From assembly GCA_003315335.1 (NCBI GenBank), contig QNRL01000013.1, forward strand, positions 1 through 64,000: 64,000 nucleotides of DNA. The letters are read 5' to 3'. Under the pieces are notes generated by a model that did no database searches, had not been told where the DNA came from, and saw only the letters and a program-made list of their open reading frames with translations. Positions 31,942 to 40,376 of the stretch are shown here, in pieces (the first letter of the stretch is position 1; each line of letters starts with the position of its first letter). Made by a program: the position numbers and the translations under genes. The DNA is from Pseudocitrobacter faecalis (GTDB lineage Bacteria > Pseudomonadota > Gammaproteobacteria > Enterobacterales > Enterobacteriaceae).

Positions 31942-32835
31942 ATGGATGCCAAACAGACGCGGCAGGGCGTGCTTCTCGCTCTCGCCGCCTATTTTATTTG
32001 GGGTATCGCTCCGGCGTACTTCAAGCTTATCTACTATGTTCCCGCCGATGAAATCCTGACGCACCGCGTGATCTGGTCCTTCTTCTTCATGGTGGCGCTC
32101 ATCAGCATCAGCCGTCAGTGGGCAACAGTGAAAGCGCTGCTGCAAACGCCGAAGAAAATCGTCATGCTGGCGCTCTCCGCCGTGCTGATCGGCGGTAACT
32201 GGCTGCTGTTTATCTGGTCGGTGAATAACCACCACATGCTGGAAGCAAGCCTGGGCTACTTCATTAACCCGCTGGTGAATATTCTGCTGGGGATGTTGTT
32301 CCTCGGCGAGCGCTTCCGCCGGATGCAGTGGTTAGCTGTGGCTCTCGCCGCCTGCGGCGTGTTGGTGCAGCTGTGGACATTTGGCTCGCTGCCAATAATT
32401 GCGCTCGGCCTGGCGTTTAGCTTCGCGTTTTATGGCCTGGTACGTAAAAAAATCGCCGTCGATGCGCAAACCGGCATGCTGTTTGAAACCCTGTGGCTAC
32501 TGCCGATCGCGGCAATTTATCTGTTTGGCATTGCCGACAGCGCGACCAGTCATATGGGGAGCAACAGCTGGTCGCTGAACCTGCTGCTGATTGCCGCGGG
32601 CGTAGTCACCACCATCCCGCTACTGTGTTTCACCGGTGCGGCAACCCGTTTACGCTTATCGACGCTGGGCTTCTTCCAGTATATCGGCCCAACGCTGATG
32701 TTTATCCTGGCGGTGACCTTCTACGGCGAAACACCAGGCGCCGATAAAATGGTGACGTTTGCGTTTATCTGGGTGGCACTGGCGATCTTTATTATGGATG
32801 CGGTGTATACGCAGCGCCGGGGACGTCGGGGCTAA
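31942..32835 (+). CDS. rarD: EamA-family permease RarD
   Basis: Inner-membrane permease of the drug/metabolite (EamA/RarD) family, about ten membrane helices, 297 residues. The substrate is not established; the name derives from a link to chloramphenicol sensitivity in Pseudomonas. An in-frame ATG lies at 31933, but GGA eight bases before the ATG at 31942 and the conserved start MDAKQTRQG favour the latter. Confidence 0.92.
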   Translation: MDAKQTRQGVLLALAAYFIWGIAPAYFKLIYYVPADEILTHRVIWSFFFMVALISISRQWATVKALLQTPKKIVMLALSAVLIGGNWLLFIWSVNNHHMLEASLGYFINPLVNILLGMLFLGERFRRMQWLAVALAACGVLVQLWTFGSLPIIALGLAFSFAFYGLVRKKIAVDAQTGMLFETLWLLPIAAIYLFGIADSATSHMGSNSWSLNLLLIAAGVVTTIPLLCFTGAATRLRLSTLGFFQYIGPTLMFILAVTFYGETPGADKMVTFAFIWVALAIFIMDAVYTQRRGRRG

Positions 32836-32841
32836 CCGTGT

Positions 32842-32866
32842 GCCGGATGGCGCAACGCCATCCGGC
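32842..32866. repeat. REP element, rarD-corA
   Basis: GCCGGATGGCG and CGCCATCCGGC form an 11-bp perfect stem with a CAA loop. This is a canonical enteric REP unit in the 38-bp gap between convergent rarD and corA. Confidence 0.92.
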
Positions 32867-32873
32867 AACAGAC

Positions 32874-33824
32874 TTACAGCCAGTTCTTCCGTTTAAAGTA
32901 CAGATACGGTGCCAGCCCGGCGAGCATCATAAAGATAATCGCACCAGGGTAGCCGAAGCTCCACTTCAGCTCCGGCATAAACTCGAAGTTCATCCCGTAG
33001 CTGGAGGCCACCAGCGTCGGCGGCAGGAAGACCACGGAGACCACCGAGAAGATCTTGATGATGCGGTTCTGCTCGATATTGATAAAACCCATCGCCGCCT
33101 GCATCAGGAAGTTGACCTTCTGGAACAGTGATTCATTGTGTGGCAGCAGAGATTCGATATCTCGCAGGATCTCGCGCGCCTGTTCCAGCTGCACCGCCGG
33201 TAAACGCGCTTTACGCACCAGGAAGTTAAGCGCGCGCTGGGTATCCATCAGACACAAACGCACCTTCCAGCCAATATCTTCCAGCTCTGCCAGCGTGGAC
33301 AACGCCTCGTCATATTCATCGCCCTGATGGCCTTCCATGATGACGCGACTCAGCTTTTCCAGATCGCTGTAGATGTTTTCGATTTCATCCGCCAGCTGTT
33401 CAATCTTGGTTTCAAACAGATCGAGCAGAAGCTCATAGGCGTTACCGTCCACCATCGCCTGGTTACGCGCACGCATACGGTAAAGACGAAACGCCGGCAA
33501 TTCGCGCTCACGCAGGGTGAAGAGTCGCCCTTCGCGGATGGTGAATGCCACGGTGGAGTTACCTGCGTGATCGTCCGCATCTTCGTAAAAGAAGAAGGAG
33601 TGAATATGTAAACCGTCTTCGTCTTCAAAGAAACGTGCGGATGCTTCGATGTCTTCCAGTTCAGGGCGCGTGGCCAGGTTCTGGCCCAATTCCTTTTGCA
33701 CACGGTTTCGTTCTTCATCGTCGGGTTCGACTAAATCAACCCACACCGAACTGGCGAGATGGCTGATTTCGTCCGCTTCAAGACGCGTTAAACGATTTTT
33801 TTCCAGTTGAAATGCGCTCAGCAT
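32874..33824 (-). CDS. corA: Magnesium/cobalt transporter CorA
   Basis: Homopentameric channel that is the main constitutive magnesium uptake system; it also passes Co and Ni. The signature [10 protein letters not shown] sits between the two C-terminal membrane helices, and the tail is KRKNWL. A large N-terminal cytoplasmic domain with many acidic residues precedes them. The frame opens at 33839, but the ATG at 33824 gives 316 residues, identical in length to E. coli. A long leader with a small ORF and hairpin precedes it. Confidence 0.97.
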   Translation of the reverse strand: MLSAFQLEKNRLTRLEADEISHLASSVWVDLVEPDDEERNRVQKELGQNLATRPELEDIEASARFFEDEDGLHIHSFFFYEDADDHAGNSTVAFTIREGRLFTLRERELPAFRLYRMRARNQAMVDGNAYELLLDLFETKIEQLADEIENIYSDLEKLSRVIMEGHQGDEYDEALSTLAELEDIGWKVRLCLMDTQRALNFLVRKARLPAVQLEQAREILRDIESLLPHNESLFQKVNFLMQAAMGFINIEQNRIIKIFSVVSVVFLPPTLVASSYGMNFEFMPELKWSFGYPGAIIFMMLAGLAPYLYFKRKNWL

Positions 33825-33950
33825 GACCGGGACTCCCAATGCAAAAAATTATCGGACAGCCGGTGGGCACACAGAAACAAATTGGGTTTCAGACCATTAA
33901 ACAGCCTGACTCATTGCGACGGGGAAATGACACGAGTCGCCGACAACCGC

Positions 33951-33980
33951 TAAGGCTATCAGCATAAGAGGATAGCCTTA
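33951..33980 (-). promoter_or_regulatory. corA leader hairpin
   Basis: TAAGGCTATC (33951-33960) and GATAGCCTTA (33971-33980) form a perfect 10-bp stem with a 10-base loop in the corA leader RNA. The leader peptide's last codons and stop sit in its 5' arm and loop, so ribosome position should decide whether it folds. There is no U-run after it, which fits Rho-dependent rather than intrinsic control. Confidence 0.75.
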
Positions 33981-34039
33981 GGAGTTGTTCCTGAATGACA
34001 GGAGAGTGAGCCAGCATCTACTGGGTGTGTCCAAGGCAT
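33959..34039 (-). CDS. corL: CorL-type leader peptide of corA
   Basis: Small ORF of 26 codons (starting MPWTHPVDAG, ending AILLC) preceded by AGAGGA, 28 bases downstream of a strong promoter -10 and about 135 bp upstream of corA. Its 3' end lies in the 5' arm and loop of the leader hairpin. Salmonella corA is controlled by a leader ORF, corL, whose translation affects Rho-dependent termination in the leader. I assign the same role from position and architecture, not from sequence comparison. Confidence 0.65.
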   Translation of the reverse strand: MPWTHPVDAGSLSCHSGTTPKAILLC

Positions 34040-34066
34040 TTGTCCTCTTAGCGTAATCGTGCGCGC

Positions 34067-34095
34067 ATGTTACGCCAGCAAAAAAACCGCGTCAA
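34067..34095 (-). promoter_or_regulatory. corA promoter
   Basis: On the minus strand there is TTGACG (34090-34095), a 17-bp spacer, and TAACAT (34067-34072). It gives a leader of about 235 bases before corA. The 34096-34182 stretch up to uvrD shows no further feature. Confidence 0.8.
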
Positions 34096-34182
34096 CACGC
34101 AACGGAATGCTAAATGGTAAGATTTACCTCATTCACTGTAAGGCTAGCAGACTCTCAGAAAATAACGATATCTTTCGGATAG

Positions 34183-36345
34183 TTAGACAGTTTCCAGCTT
34201 TGCATACGCCGCAACCAGCCATTTGATCCCCTGCCCCTGGAACGCGACCTGCAAGCGGCTGTGCTCGCCGCTGCCTTCCAGATTAACAATGGTGCCTTCG
34301 CCAAACTTAGCGTGACGTACGCGCTGGCCGAGTTTATAACCGGTGTCGTTTTCCGAAATCGGCGTCCCCATGCGCTGATGGCTCACCGGACGGCTAACGG
34401 TAGCGCGCAGGCGTACCTCTTCCACGCAGTTTTCCGGCAGCTCGCCGATAAAGCGCGACGGACGGTGATACACCTCTTTCCCGTACAAGCGGCGCGTTTC
34501 GGCATAAGTCAGCGTCAGTTTCTGCATCGCACGCGTCACGCCAACGTAGGCCAGACGGCGTTCTTCTTCCAGACGCCCGCCTTCTTCCAGCGACATCTGG
34601 CTCGGGAACATGCCCTCTTCCATACCGACGATAAACACCTGCGGGAATTCCAGACCTTTCGCCGAGTGCAGCGTCATCAACTGCACCGCGTCCTGCCAGG
34701 TATCCGCCTGCCCTTCGCCCGCTTCCAGCGCGGCATGAGACAGGAACGCCTGCAACGGCATTAAATCTTCGTCTTCTTCGTTGTACGCGAACTGGCGCGT
34801 CGCCGTCACCAGTTCGTCTAAGTTTTCGATTCGCGTCTGGCCCTTCTCGCCCTTTTCCTGCTCGTACATCATGCGCAGGCCGGAGTCTTTCACCACGCGG
34901 TCTGTCTGCACGTGCAACGGCATATCCGCCGTTTCCTGGGCCAGCGCGTCAATCAGTTCCATAAAGCGCTGCAACGCGCTCGCCGCGCGTCCTGCCAGCG
35001 CTTTTTCCTGCAACAGCTCGCGGCACGACTGCCACAGCGTAAGCTGGCGATCGCGCGAAGTCTGGCGCACAACGTCCAGCGTACGGTCGCCGATGCCGCG
35101 CGTCGGCGTGTTCACCACGCGTTCAAACGCCGCGTCATCGTTGCGGTTGGCGATCAGGCGCAGATATGAGAGCGCATCTTTAATTTCCTGACGCTCGAAG
35201 AATCGCATACCGCCGTAAATACGGTACGGCATACTTGCCTGCAGTAACGCCTCTTCCAGCACGCGCGACTGGGCGTTGCTGCGATAGAGAATGGCGCATT
35301 GATCCAGCGCGCCGCCGTTGTCCTGCCAGGTTTTGATACGGTTAACCACGAAACGCGCTTCGTCGAGTTCGTTGAAGGCGCAATAGAGCGAAATCGGCTC
35401 ACCGTCCGCACCGTCGGTCCACAGTTTTTTACCTAAGCGCCCGTTGTTGTTCTCAATCAGGGCGTTCGCTGCGCTCAGAATATTGCTGGTTGAACGGTAG
35501 TTCTGTTCCAGACGGATAGTTTCCGCACCAGGGAAATCGTTGAGGAAGCGCTGGATGTTTTCCACCTGCGCACCGCGCCAGCCGTAGATTGACTGGTCGT
35601 CATCACCCACAATCATTACTTTACCGGTGTCGCCTGCCAGCAGGCGGATCCACGCGTATTGAATGTTGTTGGTATCCTGGAATTCGTCCACCAGGATATT
35701 GGTAAAGCGCTCGCGATAGTGCTGAAGGATGTGCGGCTTGTTGAGCCACAGTTCATGTGCGCGCAGCAGTAGCTCGGCGAAATCGACCAGCCCCGCGCGG
35801 TCGCATGCTTCCTGATAGGCCTGATAAACCTTCTGCCAGGTTTGTTCAACAGGGTTGCCGTAGCTCTGAATGTGGTGCGGACGCAGCCCTTCGTCTTTCT
35901 GGCTGTTGATGTACCACATCGCCTGGCGCGGCGGCCACTGCTTCTCGTCGAGGTTCATGGCTTTGATCAGACGTTTCAGCAGGCGCAGTTGGTCTTCACT
36001 ATCAAGGATTTGGAAATCCTGCGGCAGATTGGCATCCAGATGATGTGCGCGCAGTAAGCGGTGCGCCAGCCCGTGGAAGGTGCCGACCCACATGCCGCCC
36101 TGGGTGGTGCCCATCAGTTGCCCGATACGGTGACGCATCTCCGCCGCCGCTTTGTTGGTAAACGTCACCGCCATAATGGAGTACGGCGAGCAGTTTTCCA
36201 CAGTCATCAGCCAGGCGATACGGTGAACCAGTACGCGCGTCTTACCACTGCCCGCCCCAGCCAGCACCAGCATGTTGGTGCGCGAAGCGGCGACGGCTTC
36301 GCGCTGTTTGTCATTAAGGCTGTCGAGCAGGTAAGAAACGTCCAT
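34183..36345 (-). CDS. uvrD: DNA helicase II UvrD
   Basis: SF1A 3'-5' helicase for nucleotide excision repair and methyl-directed mismatch repair, also a RecA filament remover. Walker A AGAGSGKTRVL, DEFQDTN (motif II), GDDDQSIYGWRGA (motif III), ENYRST region and VGVTRAMQ (motif VI) are all present, with the C-terminal Tudor-like RNA polymerase binding tail. The frame opens at 36354; the ATG at 36345 (MDVSYLLDSL) gives 720 residues. A LexA box lies upstream. Confidence 0.98.
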   Translation of the reverse strand: MDVSYLLDSLNDKQREAVAASRTNMLVLAGAGSGKTRVLVHRIAWLMTVENCSPYSIMAVTFTNKAAAEMRHRIGQLMGTTQGGMWVGTFHGLAHRLLRAHHLDANLPQDFQILDSEDQLRLLKRLIKAMNLDEKQWPPRQAMWYINSQKDEGLRPHHIQSYGNPVEQTWQKVYQAYQEACDRAGLVDFAELLLRAHELWLNKPHILQHYRERFTNILVDEFQDTNNIQYAWIRLLAGDTGKVMIVGDDDQSIYGWRGAQVENIQRFLNDFPGAETIRLEQNYRSTSNILSAANALIENNNGRLGKKLWTDGADGEPISLYCAFNELDEARFVVNRIKTWQDNGGALDQCAILYRSNAQSRVLEEALLQASMPYRIYGGMRFFERQEIKDALSYLRLIANRNDDAAFERVVNTPTRGIGDRTLDVVRQTSRDRQLTLWQSCRELLQEKALAGRAASALQRFMELIDALAQETADMPLHVQTDRVVKDSGLRMMYEQEKGEKGQTRIENLDELVTATRQFAYNEEDEDLMPLQAFLSHAALEAGEGQADTWQDAVQLMTLHSAKGLEFPQVFIVGMEEGMFPSQMSLEEGGRLEEERRLAYVGVTRAMQKLTLTYAETRRLYGKEVYHRPSRFIGELPENCVEEVRLRATVSRPVSHQRMGTPISENDTGYKLGQRVRHAKFGEGTIVNLEGSGEHSRLQVAFQGQGIKWLVAAYAKLETV

Positions 36346-36385
36346 TGATGGCACCGCCGCGTTAAGAATAGATAAACAGCGAAAT

Positions 36386-36411
36386 GCCCGGTGGCGCTTC
36401 GCTTACCGGGC
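36386..36411. repeat. REP unit 1 of a BIME upstream of uvrD
   Basis: GCCCGGTGG and the matching TACCGGGC form the REP stem around a CGCTTCGCT-type centre. With the unit 15 bp away it makes a bacterial interspersed mosaic element in the yigB-uvrD gap. Confidence 0.85.
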
Positions 36412-36425
36412 CTACGTTACCGTAG

Positions 36426-36451
36426 GGCGGATACGCCTAGCGCCATCCGCC
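36426..36451. repeat. REP unit 2 of a BIME upstream of uvrD
   Basis: GGCGGAT and ATCCGCC flank a 12-base centre. This is a second REP-type palindrome of a different class from its neighbour. It lies between the LexA box and uvrD, so uvrD transcripts would carry it in the 5' leader. Confidence 0.75.
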
Positions 36452-36457
36452 AAAACC

Positions 36458-36473
36458 CTGGAATTTTATACAG
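36458..36473. promoter_or_regulatory. LexA (SOS) box of uvrD
   Basis: The minus strand reads CTGTATAAAATTCCAG, fitting CTG-N10-CAG with the TATA-type centre and closely resembling the known uvrD SOS box of E. coli. It lies 113 bp upstream of uvrD and 13 bp after yigB. LexA repression with induction by DNA damage is the expected control. Confidence 0.8.
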
Positions 36474-36485
36474 AACTATTGAGGA

Positions 36486-37202
36486 TTATATCAGCGAGGT
36501 CAGCGATGCCAACCGGGAAATTTCGATATGCGGCAGTAAACGGCTGTCAGTCACCTGCATCAGGTCTGCATTCCGAGGTTTGATCCAGCATGCCTGTAAT
36601 CCACTGCGAATCGCCCCCGCAACATCCGTCGTCAGGTCATCGCCCACGTGCAGAATAGCGTTATGCGGCACATCCAGTTTTTCAGCAGCCCGGTGATACA
36701 TATCGGAAAATGGCTTCGAGCGGCCATCTGGCCCGGCACGTAGTACAAACTTAAAATAGTCGTTCAGGCCGAATAATTCTGGCTGGGCATTACCATTGGT
36801 AATCGCCACCAGCGGCCATTTTTCCGCAAGTTTTGCCAGCGTATCGTGCGTTTCCTGCGGAACATCAATTCGGCTGCGCCATTGCGCGAAATTGGCCATC
36901 GCCGCGTTAGCGCCAATCGCCGCTTCCTGCGCGGTTAAGCCTGCGTTCAGCATCCCCAGCTCCAGCGCGCGGCGGCGCCACTCGGTCACATCGTGATAAA
37001 TTTCCGGCTCCGCGTTGCGCAGCGCGTCGCGCAGTTGCTGTAGATCGCGGTTTTCGAAATGGCGCAGCGCCGGATGATAGCTGCGCACAAACGCCAGCGA
37101 TTCTTGCTGGGTGCGATCAATCACCGGATGGTTGTCATAAAGGGTGTCGTCCAGGTCAAACGTCAGTGCGGCGATGTGGCCCAGTGGTCGGTAAAAACGC
37201 AT
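36486..37202 (-). CDS. yigB: HAD phosphatase YigB (riboflavin pathway)
   Basis: HAD-family phosphatase, 238 residues. Motif I is [12 protein letters not shown] near residue 15, motif [12 protein letters not shown], and motif [16 protein letters not shown]. coli YigB dephosphorylates FMN and the riboflavin precursor 5-amino-6-(5-phosphoribitylamino)uracil. Its ATG overlaps the xerC stop (TAATG). It is last gene of lptM-dapF-yigA-xerC-yigB. Confidence 0.94.
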   Translation of the reverse strand: MRFYRPLGHIAALTFDLDDTLYDNHPVIDRTQQESLAFVRSYHPALRHFENRDLQQLRDALRNAEPEIYHDVTEWRRRALELGMLNAGLTAQEAAIGANAAMANFAQWRSRIDVPQETHDTLAKLAEKWPLVAITNGNAQPELFGLNDYFKFVLRAGPDGRSKPFSDMYHRAAEKLDVPHNAILHVGDDLTTDVAGAIRSGLQACWIKPRNADLMQVTDSRLLPHIEISRLASLTSLI

Positions 37203-38104
37203 TATTTCCCCCGTTTAGCGCGTGGATGCGCGGCATCGTACACCGAGGCGAGGTGTTGAAAATCAAGATGGGTATAAATTTGGGTGGTCGAGAGATTGGC
37301 GTGCCCCAACAGCTCCTGCACACCGCGCAGATCGCCGCTCGACTCCAGCATGTGGGTGGCGAATGAGTGGCGCAGCTTGTGCGGATGCACATGGCTGTTC
37401 AGCCCCTGCTTAATGCCCCACTCGGCAAACCGTTTTTGCACGTTGCGCGCCGAGATACGTTTCCCCAGTTTTGAAAGAAACATCGCGTCATCGTCGCTAC
37501 CAAACAGCCCGCGTAAATCGAGCCAGTGTTCAATCCACGCCACCGCATTACGGCCAATGGGCAGGCGGCGCTCTTTGCTACCTTTGCCCATCACCCACAC
37601 TTCACCGCTGTCGAGATCGAGATGTTTGATGTCCAGATTCACCAGTTCGGAAAGACGCAAGCCCGCGCCGTACATGACTTCCAGCATCGCGCGGTCGCGA
37701 ACCGCCAGCGGATCGTTAATATCGATATCCAGCAGGCGATTGACGTCATCGACGTCGATATTTTTCGGCAGATGACGTGGGGCTTTTGGTGCGGAGATCC
37801 CTTTTGCCGGATTGGCGGGCAGTTCGCCCTGGCTCACCATCCAGTCAAAAAAACTGCGCAACGCCGATAAGCGTAACGCCAGGCTTGCCGCCCCCAGCCC
37901 TTTTCGGCGACTGCGGGTGGCAAAACTGCGCACCATCGCAGCATCACATTGTTGCCAGCGCGTCAGGCCCATCTGCTGGGCCAGTTCAATGATGGCATCA
38001 AGCTGACGCTGATAATTGAGAAGCGTAATCGGGCTGAGCTGGCGCTCGACGCCGAGATAACGCAGGAAACGCGCTACCGCCGCAGAGAGAAGTTCGTCAT
38101 TCAT
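37202..38104 (-). CDS. xerC: Tyrosine recombinase XerC
   Basis: Site-specific recombinase that works with XerD at dif (and cer-like sites) to resolve chromosome dimers. It has 300 residues. Catalytic residues are Arg150 ([10 protein letters not shown]), Lys174 ([11 protein letters not shown]), His242 and Arg245 ([12 protein letters not shown]), His268 and Tyr277 ([15 protein letters not shown]). It overlaps yigA by 4 bp and yigB by 1 bp, so expression is coupled. Confidence 0.97.
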   Translation of the reverse strand: MNDELLSAAVARFLRYLGVERQLSPITLLNYQRQLDAIIELAQQMGLTRWQQCDAAMVRSFATRSRRKGLGAASLALRLSALRSFFDWMVSQGELPANPAKGISAPKAPRHLPKNIDVDDVNRLLDIDINDPLAVRDRAMLEVMYGAGLRLSELVNLDIKHLDLDSGEVWVMGKGSKERRLPIGRNAVAWIEHWLDLRGLFGSDDDAMFLSKLGKRISARNVQKRFAEWGIKQGLNSHVHPHKLRHSFATHMLESSGDLRGVQELLGHANLSTTQIYTHLDFQHLASVYDAAHPRAKRGK

Positions 38105-38808
38105 GCGCGCTCAATCCAGCGCTCCAGCAGGCCTGGCAGCATCAGCGCCACTTCCTGCAGTAGCTGCGTACCCTGCCCGGCTTCATAGTGATGTGCATCG
38201 CGGCTGGTAAACAGAATTACGCCGAGGTCAGCGTCGCTGCCCATCATCGACATCGCCACCGAGCCAACGGCTTTCGCTTCCGGCAGCACCACCAGCAGTT
38301 CAGGGCCGTTCAGCGTGCCCAGATAGTGGCGCTCCTGACCAAGACGCTGAATACGCAGCGGTTCAAACGCCTGCCGCGACAGCACCAGTTGGGTGTATTT
38401 CGACGGTGCGCCCAGACGCCAGCGATCGGCGAAGAGACGGATAGAGGCTCCCGCCAGGCCCAGATCGCGCGCCCAACGGTGGAAACGTAGCAGCACATCG
38501 TCCAGGCTTTCCGCGCTCGCCAGGCGATTTTGCAGATGCAGCAAACGGTAGAACAGCCCTTCGTTGGCCGTCGCCTGCTCCATCAGCAGCGCCATGTTCT
38601 CTTCAAGTGTGTGAATATGATGACGCGCGCGCGCCATATGCCACTCAACCAGCGACACCGTACCGCGCACCGGGTGCGGAACACGCATCTGTTCCACGAC
38701 CGCGGCGTTTCGTATAAAGAATTCAGGATGTTGCAACAGATAATCCACGACAGCGCGATCGTCGAGCGCGCTTAATGCTTCCTGCTGTTCTTCCCCGACG
38801 TGTTTCAT
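38101..38808 (-). CDS. yigA: DUF484 protein YigA
   Basis: DUF484 family protein of 235 residues. It has a helical N-terminus ([21 protein letters not shown]) and a GAF-like domain from about residue 80. Function is unknown; the family is constantly linked to dapF and xerC. It overlaps both neighbours by 4 bp. Confidence 0.92.
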   Translation of the reverse strand: MKHVGEEQQEALSALDDRAVVDYLLQHPEFFIRNAAVVEQMRVPHPVRGTVSLVEWHMARARHHIHTLEENMALLMEQATANEGLFYRLLHLQNRLASAESLDDVLLRFHRWARDLGLAGASIRLFADRWRLGAPSKYTQLVLSRQAFEPLRIQRLGQERHYLGTLNGPELLVVLPEAKAVGSVAMSMMGSDADLGVILFTSRDAHHYEAGQGTQLLQEVALMLPGLLERWIERA

Positions 38809-39629
38809 AAGTGAATAAATCCGTCATAGACATGTGCCGCCGGGCCAGTCATATACAACGGTTGACCCGGGCCTCTCCAGGCGATATCCAGACGTCCGCC
38901 CGGTAACTCCACGCGAACCTCTTCGTCCAGTAGCCCCTGCTGGATACCCACAGCCACCGCCGCACAAGCGCCGCTGCCGCAAGCCTGCGTCTCACCCGCG
39001 CCGCGCTCATAGACGCGCAAACGGATGTGATCGCGTTTAACCACCTGCATAAAACCGATGTTGGCGCGTTCAGGAAAGCGATCGTGGCTTTCCATCACCG
39101 GGCCCAGCGACTCAACCGCCGCCGTTTCAACATCATCGACCTGAATCACGCAGTGCGGGTTACCCATCGAGACCACGCCGCACAATACTGTCTGCTCGGC
39201 CGCTCGCATAATATAGGTCTTTTCCGCTTTGTTGGCGCGGAACGGCACCTGCGAAGGTTCGAAATTCGGCTCGCCCATATTCACGCGAACCAGATCGTCG
39301 TCCGTCACGCTCAATACCATACGTCCGTTGGCGGTGCTGACGCGAATGTCACGTTTATTGGTCAGGCCTTTCAGACGCACGAAACGCGCAAAACAGCGCG
39401 CCCCGTTGCCACATTGCGACACTTCGCTGCCGTCGGCATTGAAGATGCGATAGTGGAAATCAAGATCGGGATCGTAGGGCGGCTCGACGACCAGCAGTTG
39501 GTCGAAGCCGACGCCCAGATGCCTGTCCGCCAGACGACGAATCAATTCCGGCGAAAAAAACACATTCTGCGTCACCGCGTCGACGACCATAAAATCGTTG
39601 CCAAGGCCATGCATTTTAGAGAACTGCAT
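38805..39629 (-). CDS. dapF: Diaminopimelate epimerase DapF
   Basis: Converts LL- to meso-diaminopimelate for lysine and peptidoglycan. It has 274 residues. The two catalytic cysteines are in QCGNGARCF (near 73) and [13 protein letters not shown] (near 217). It follows lptM by 35 bp and overlaps yigA by 4 bp. Confidence 0.97.
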   Translation of the reverse strand: MQFSKMHGLGNDFMVVDAVTQNVFFSPELIRRLADRHLGVGFDQLLVVEPPYDPDLDFHYRIFNADGSEVSQCGNGARCFARFVRLKGLTNKRDIRVSTANGRMVLSVTDDDLVRVNMGEPNFEPSQVPFRANKAEKTYIMRAAEQTVLCGVVSMGNPHCVIQVDDVETAAVESLGPVMESHDRFPERANIGFMQVVKRDHIRLRVYERGAGETQACGSGACAAVAVGIQQGLLDEEVRVELPGGRLDIAWRGPGQPLYMTGPAAHVYDGFIHL

Positions 39630-39664
39630 TATCTACTCCAGTTACGCGGAACAGAACGGTGATA

Positions 39665-39868
39665 TCAATAGTTAACCTGCGTCGGGCCGCCGTCATCACC
39701 GCGATCGTTACGATCCGGCGAATCCGTTTGGATCTGGCTATCCACGGGCTTGGTCGGCGTCGGCGCCGTTTTATCAGCCGGTGGGAAATAGAGCGGGCCT
39801 TTAAGGCCGCAACCGGTAAGGCTAAACAGCACAGCCAACACGGCCAGCGGTCGGAAAATGTTCTTCAT
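39665..39868 (-). CDS. lptM: Small lipoprotein LptM (YifL)
   Basis: Lipoprotein of 67 residues. The signal peptide ends in SLTGC, with Cys20 as the lipidated residue, followed by GLKGPLYFPP, the conserved LptM N-terminus. It helps assembly of the LptD/LptE lipopolysaccharide translocon in E. coli. The frame runs back to 39943, but the ATG at 39868 begins the signal peptide. It is divergent from cyaY and upstream of dapF. Confidence 0.92.
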   Translation of the reverse strand: MKNIFRPLAVLAVLFSLTGCGLKGPLYFPPADKTAPTPTKPVDSQIQTDSPDRNDRGDDGGPTQVNY

Positions 39869-40006
39869 TCCAGGGTACCTGTAGTTCAAGACTTTCTGCT
39901 TTCTATCATCGCAGGAGAAGGCGTAAAAGCAAGCGTTTAGCACCCGACTGCAACGTGTTTTGTTTCACGGTATACTGCCATCATCACTCAATAACGGGAA
40001 ACAACA

Positions 40007-40327
40007 ATGAACGACAGTGAATTTCATCGCCTTGCCGACACACTCTGGATGACCATCGAAGAGCGTCTGGATGACTGGGACGGCGACAGCGATATCGACT
40101 GCGAAATCAACGGCGGCGTGCTGACCATCAGTTTTGAGAACGGCAGTAAAATCATTATCAACCGTCAGGAACCCCTGCACCAGGTATGGCTGGCAACTAA
40201 GCAGGGCGGCTACCATTTTGACCTGAAAGGCGATGAGTGGGTTTGCGATCGCAGCGGCGAAACCTTCTGGGATTTGCTGGAACAGGCTGCAACACAGCAG
40301 GCAGGCGAGACGGTGAGCTTTCGCTAA
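40007..40327 (+). CDS. cyaY: Frataxin-like iron-binding protein CyaY
   Basis: Bacterial frataxin of 106 residues. It modulates iron-sulfur cluster assembly by binding IscS and iron. The acidic first helix ([23 protein letters not shown]) and the beta sheet with [13 protein letters not shown] are typical. A REP element follows. It is convergent with cyaA. Confidence 0.95.
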   Translation: MNDSEFHRLADTLWMTIEERLDDWDGDSDIDCEINGGVLTISFENGSKIIINRQEPLHQVWLATKQGGYHFDLKGDEWVCDRSGETFWDLLEQAATQQAGETVSFR

Positions 40328-40335
40328 GGTTTATT

Positions 40336-40362
40336 GCCGGATGCGGCTTTGCCTTATCCGGC
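40336..40362. repeat. REP element, cyaY-cyaA
   Basis: GCCGGAT (40336-40342) and ATCCGGC (40356-40362) around a GCGGCTTTGCCTT centre form a canonical REP in the 49-bp gap between convergent cyaY and cyaA. Confidence 0.9.
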
Positions 40363-40376
40363 CTTCCATCACTGAC

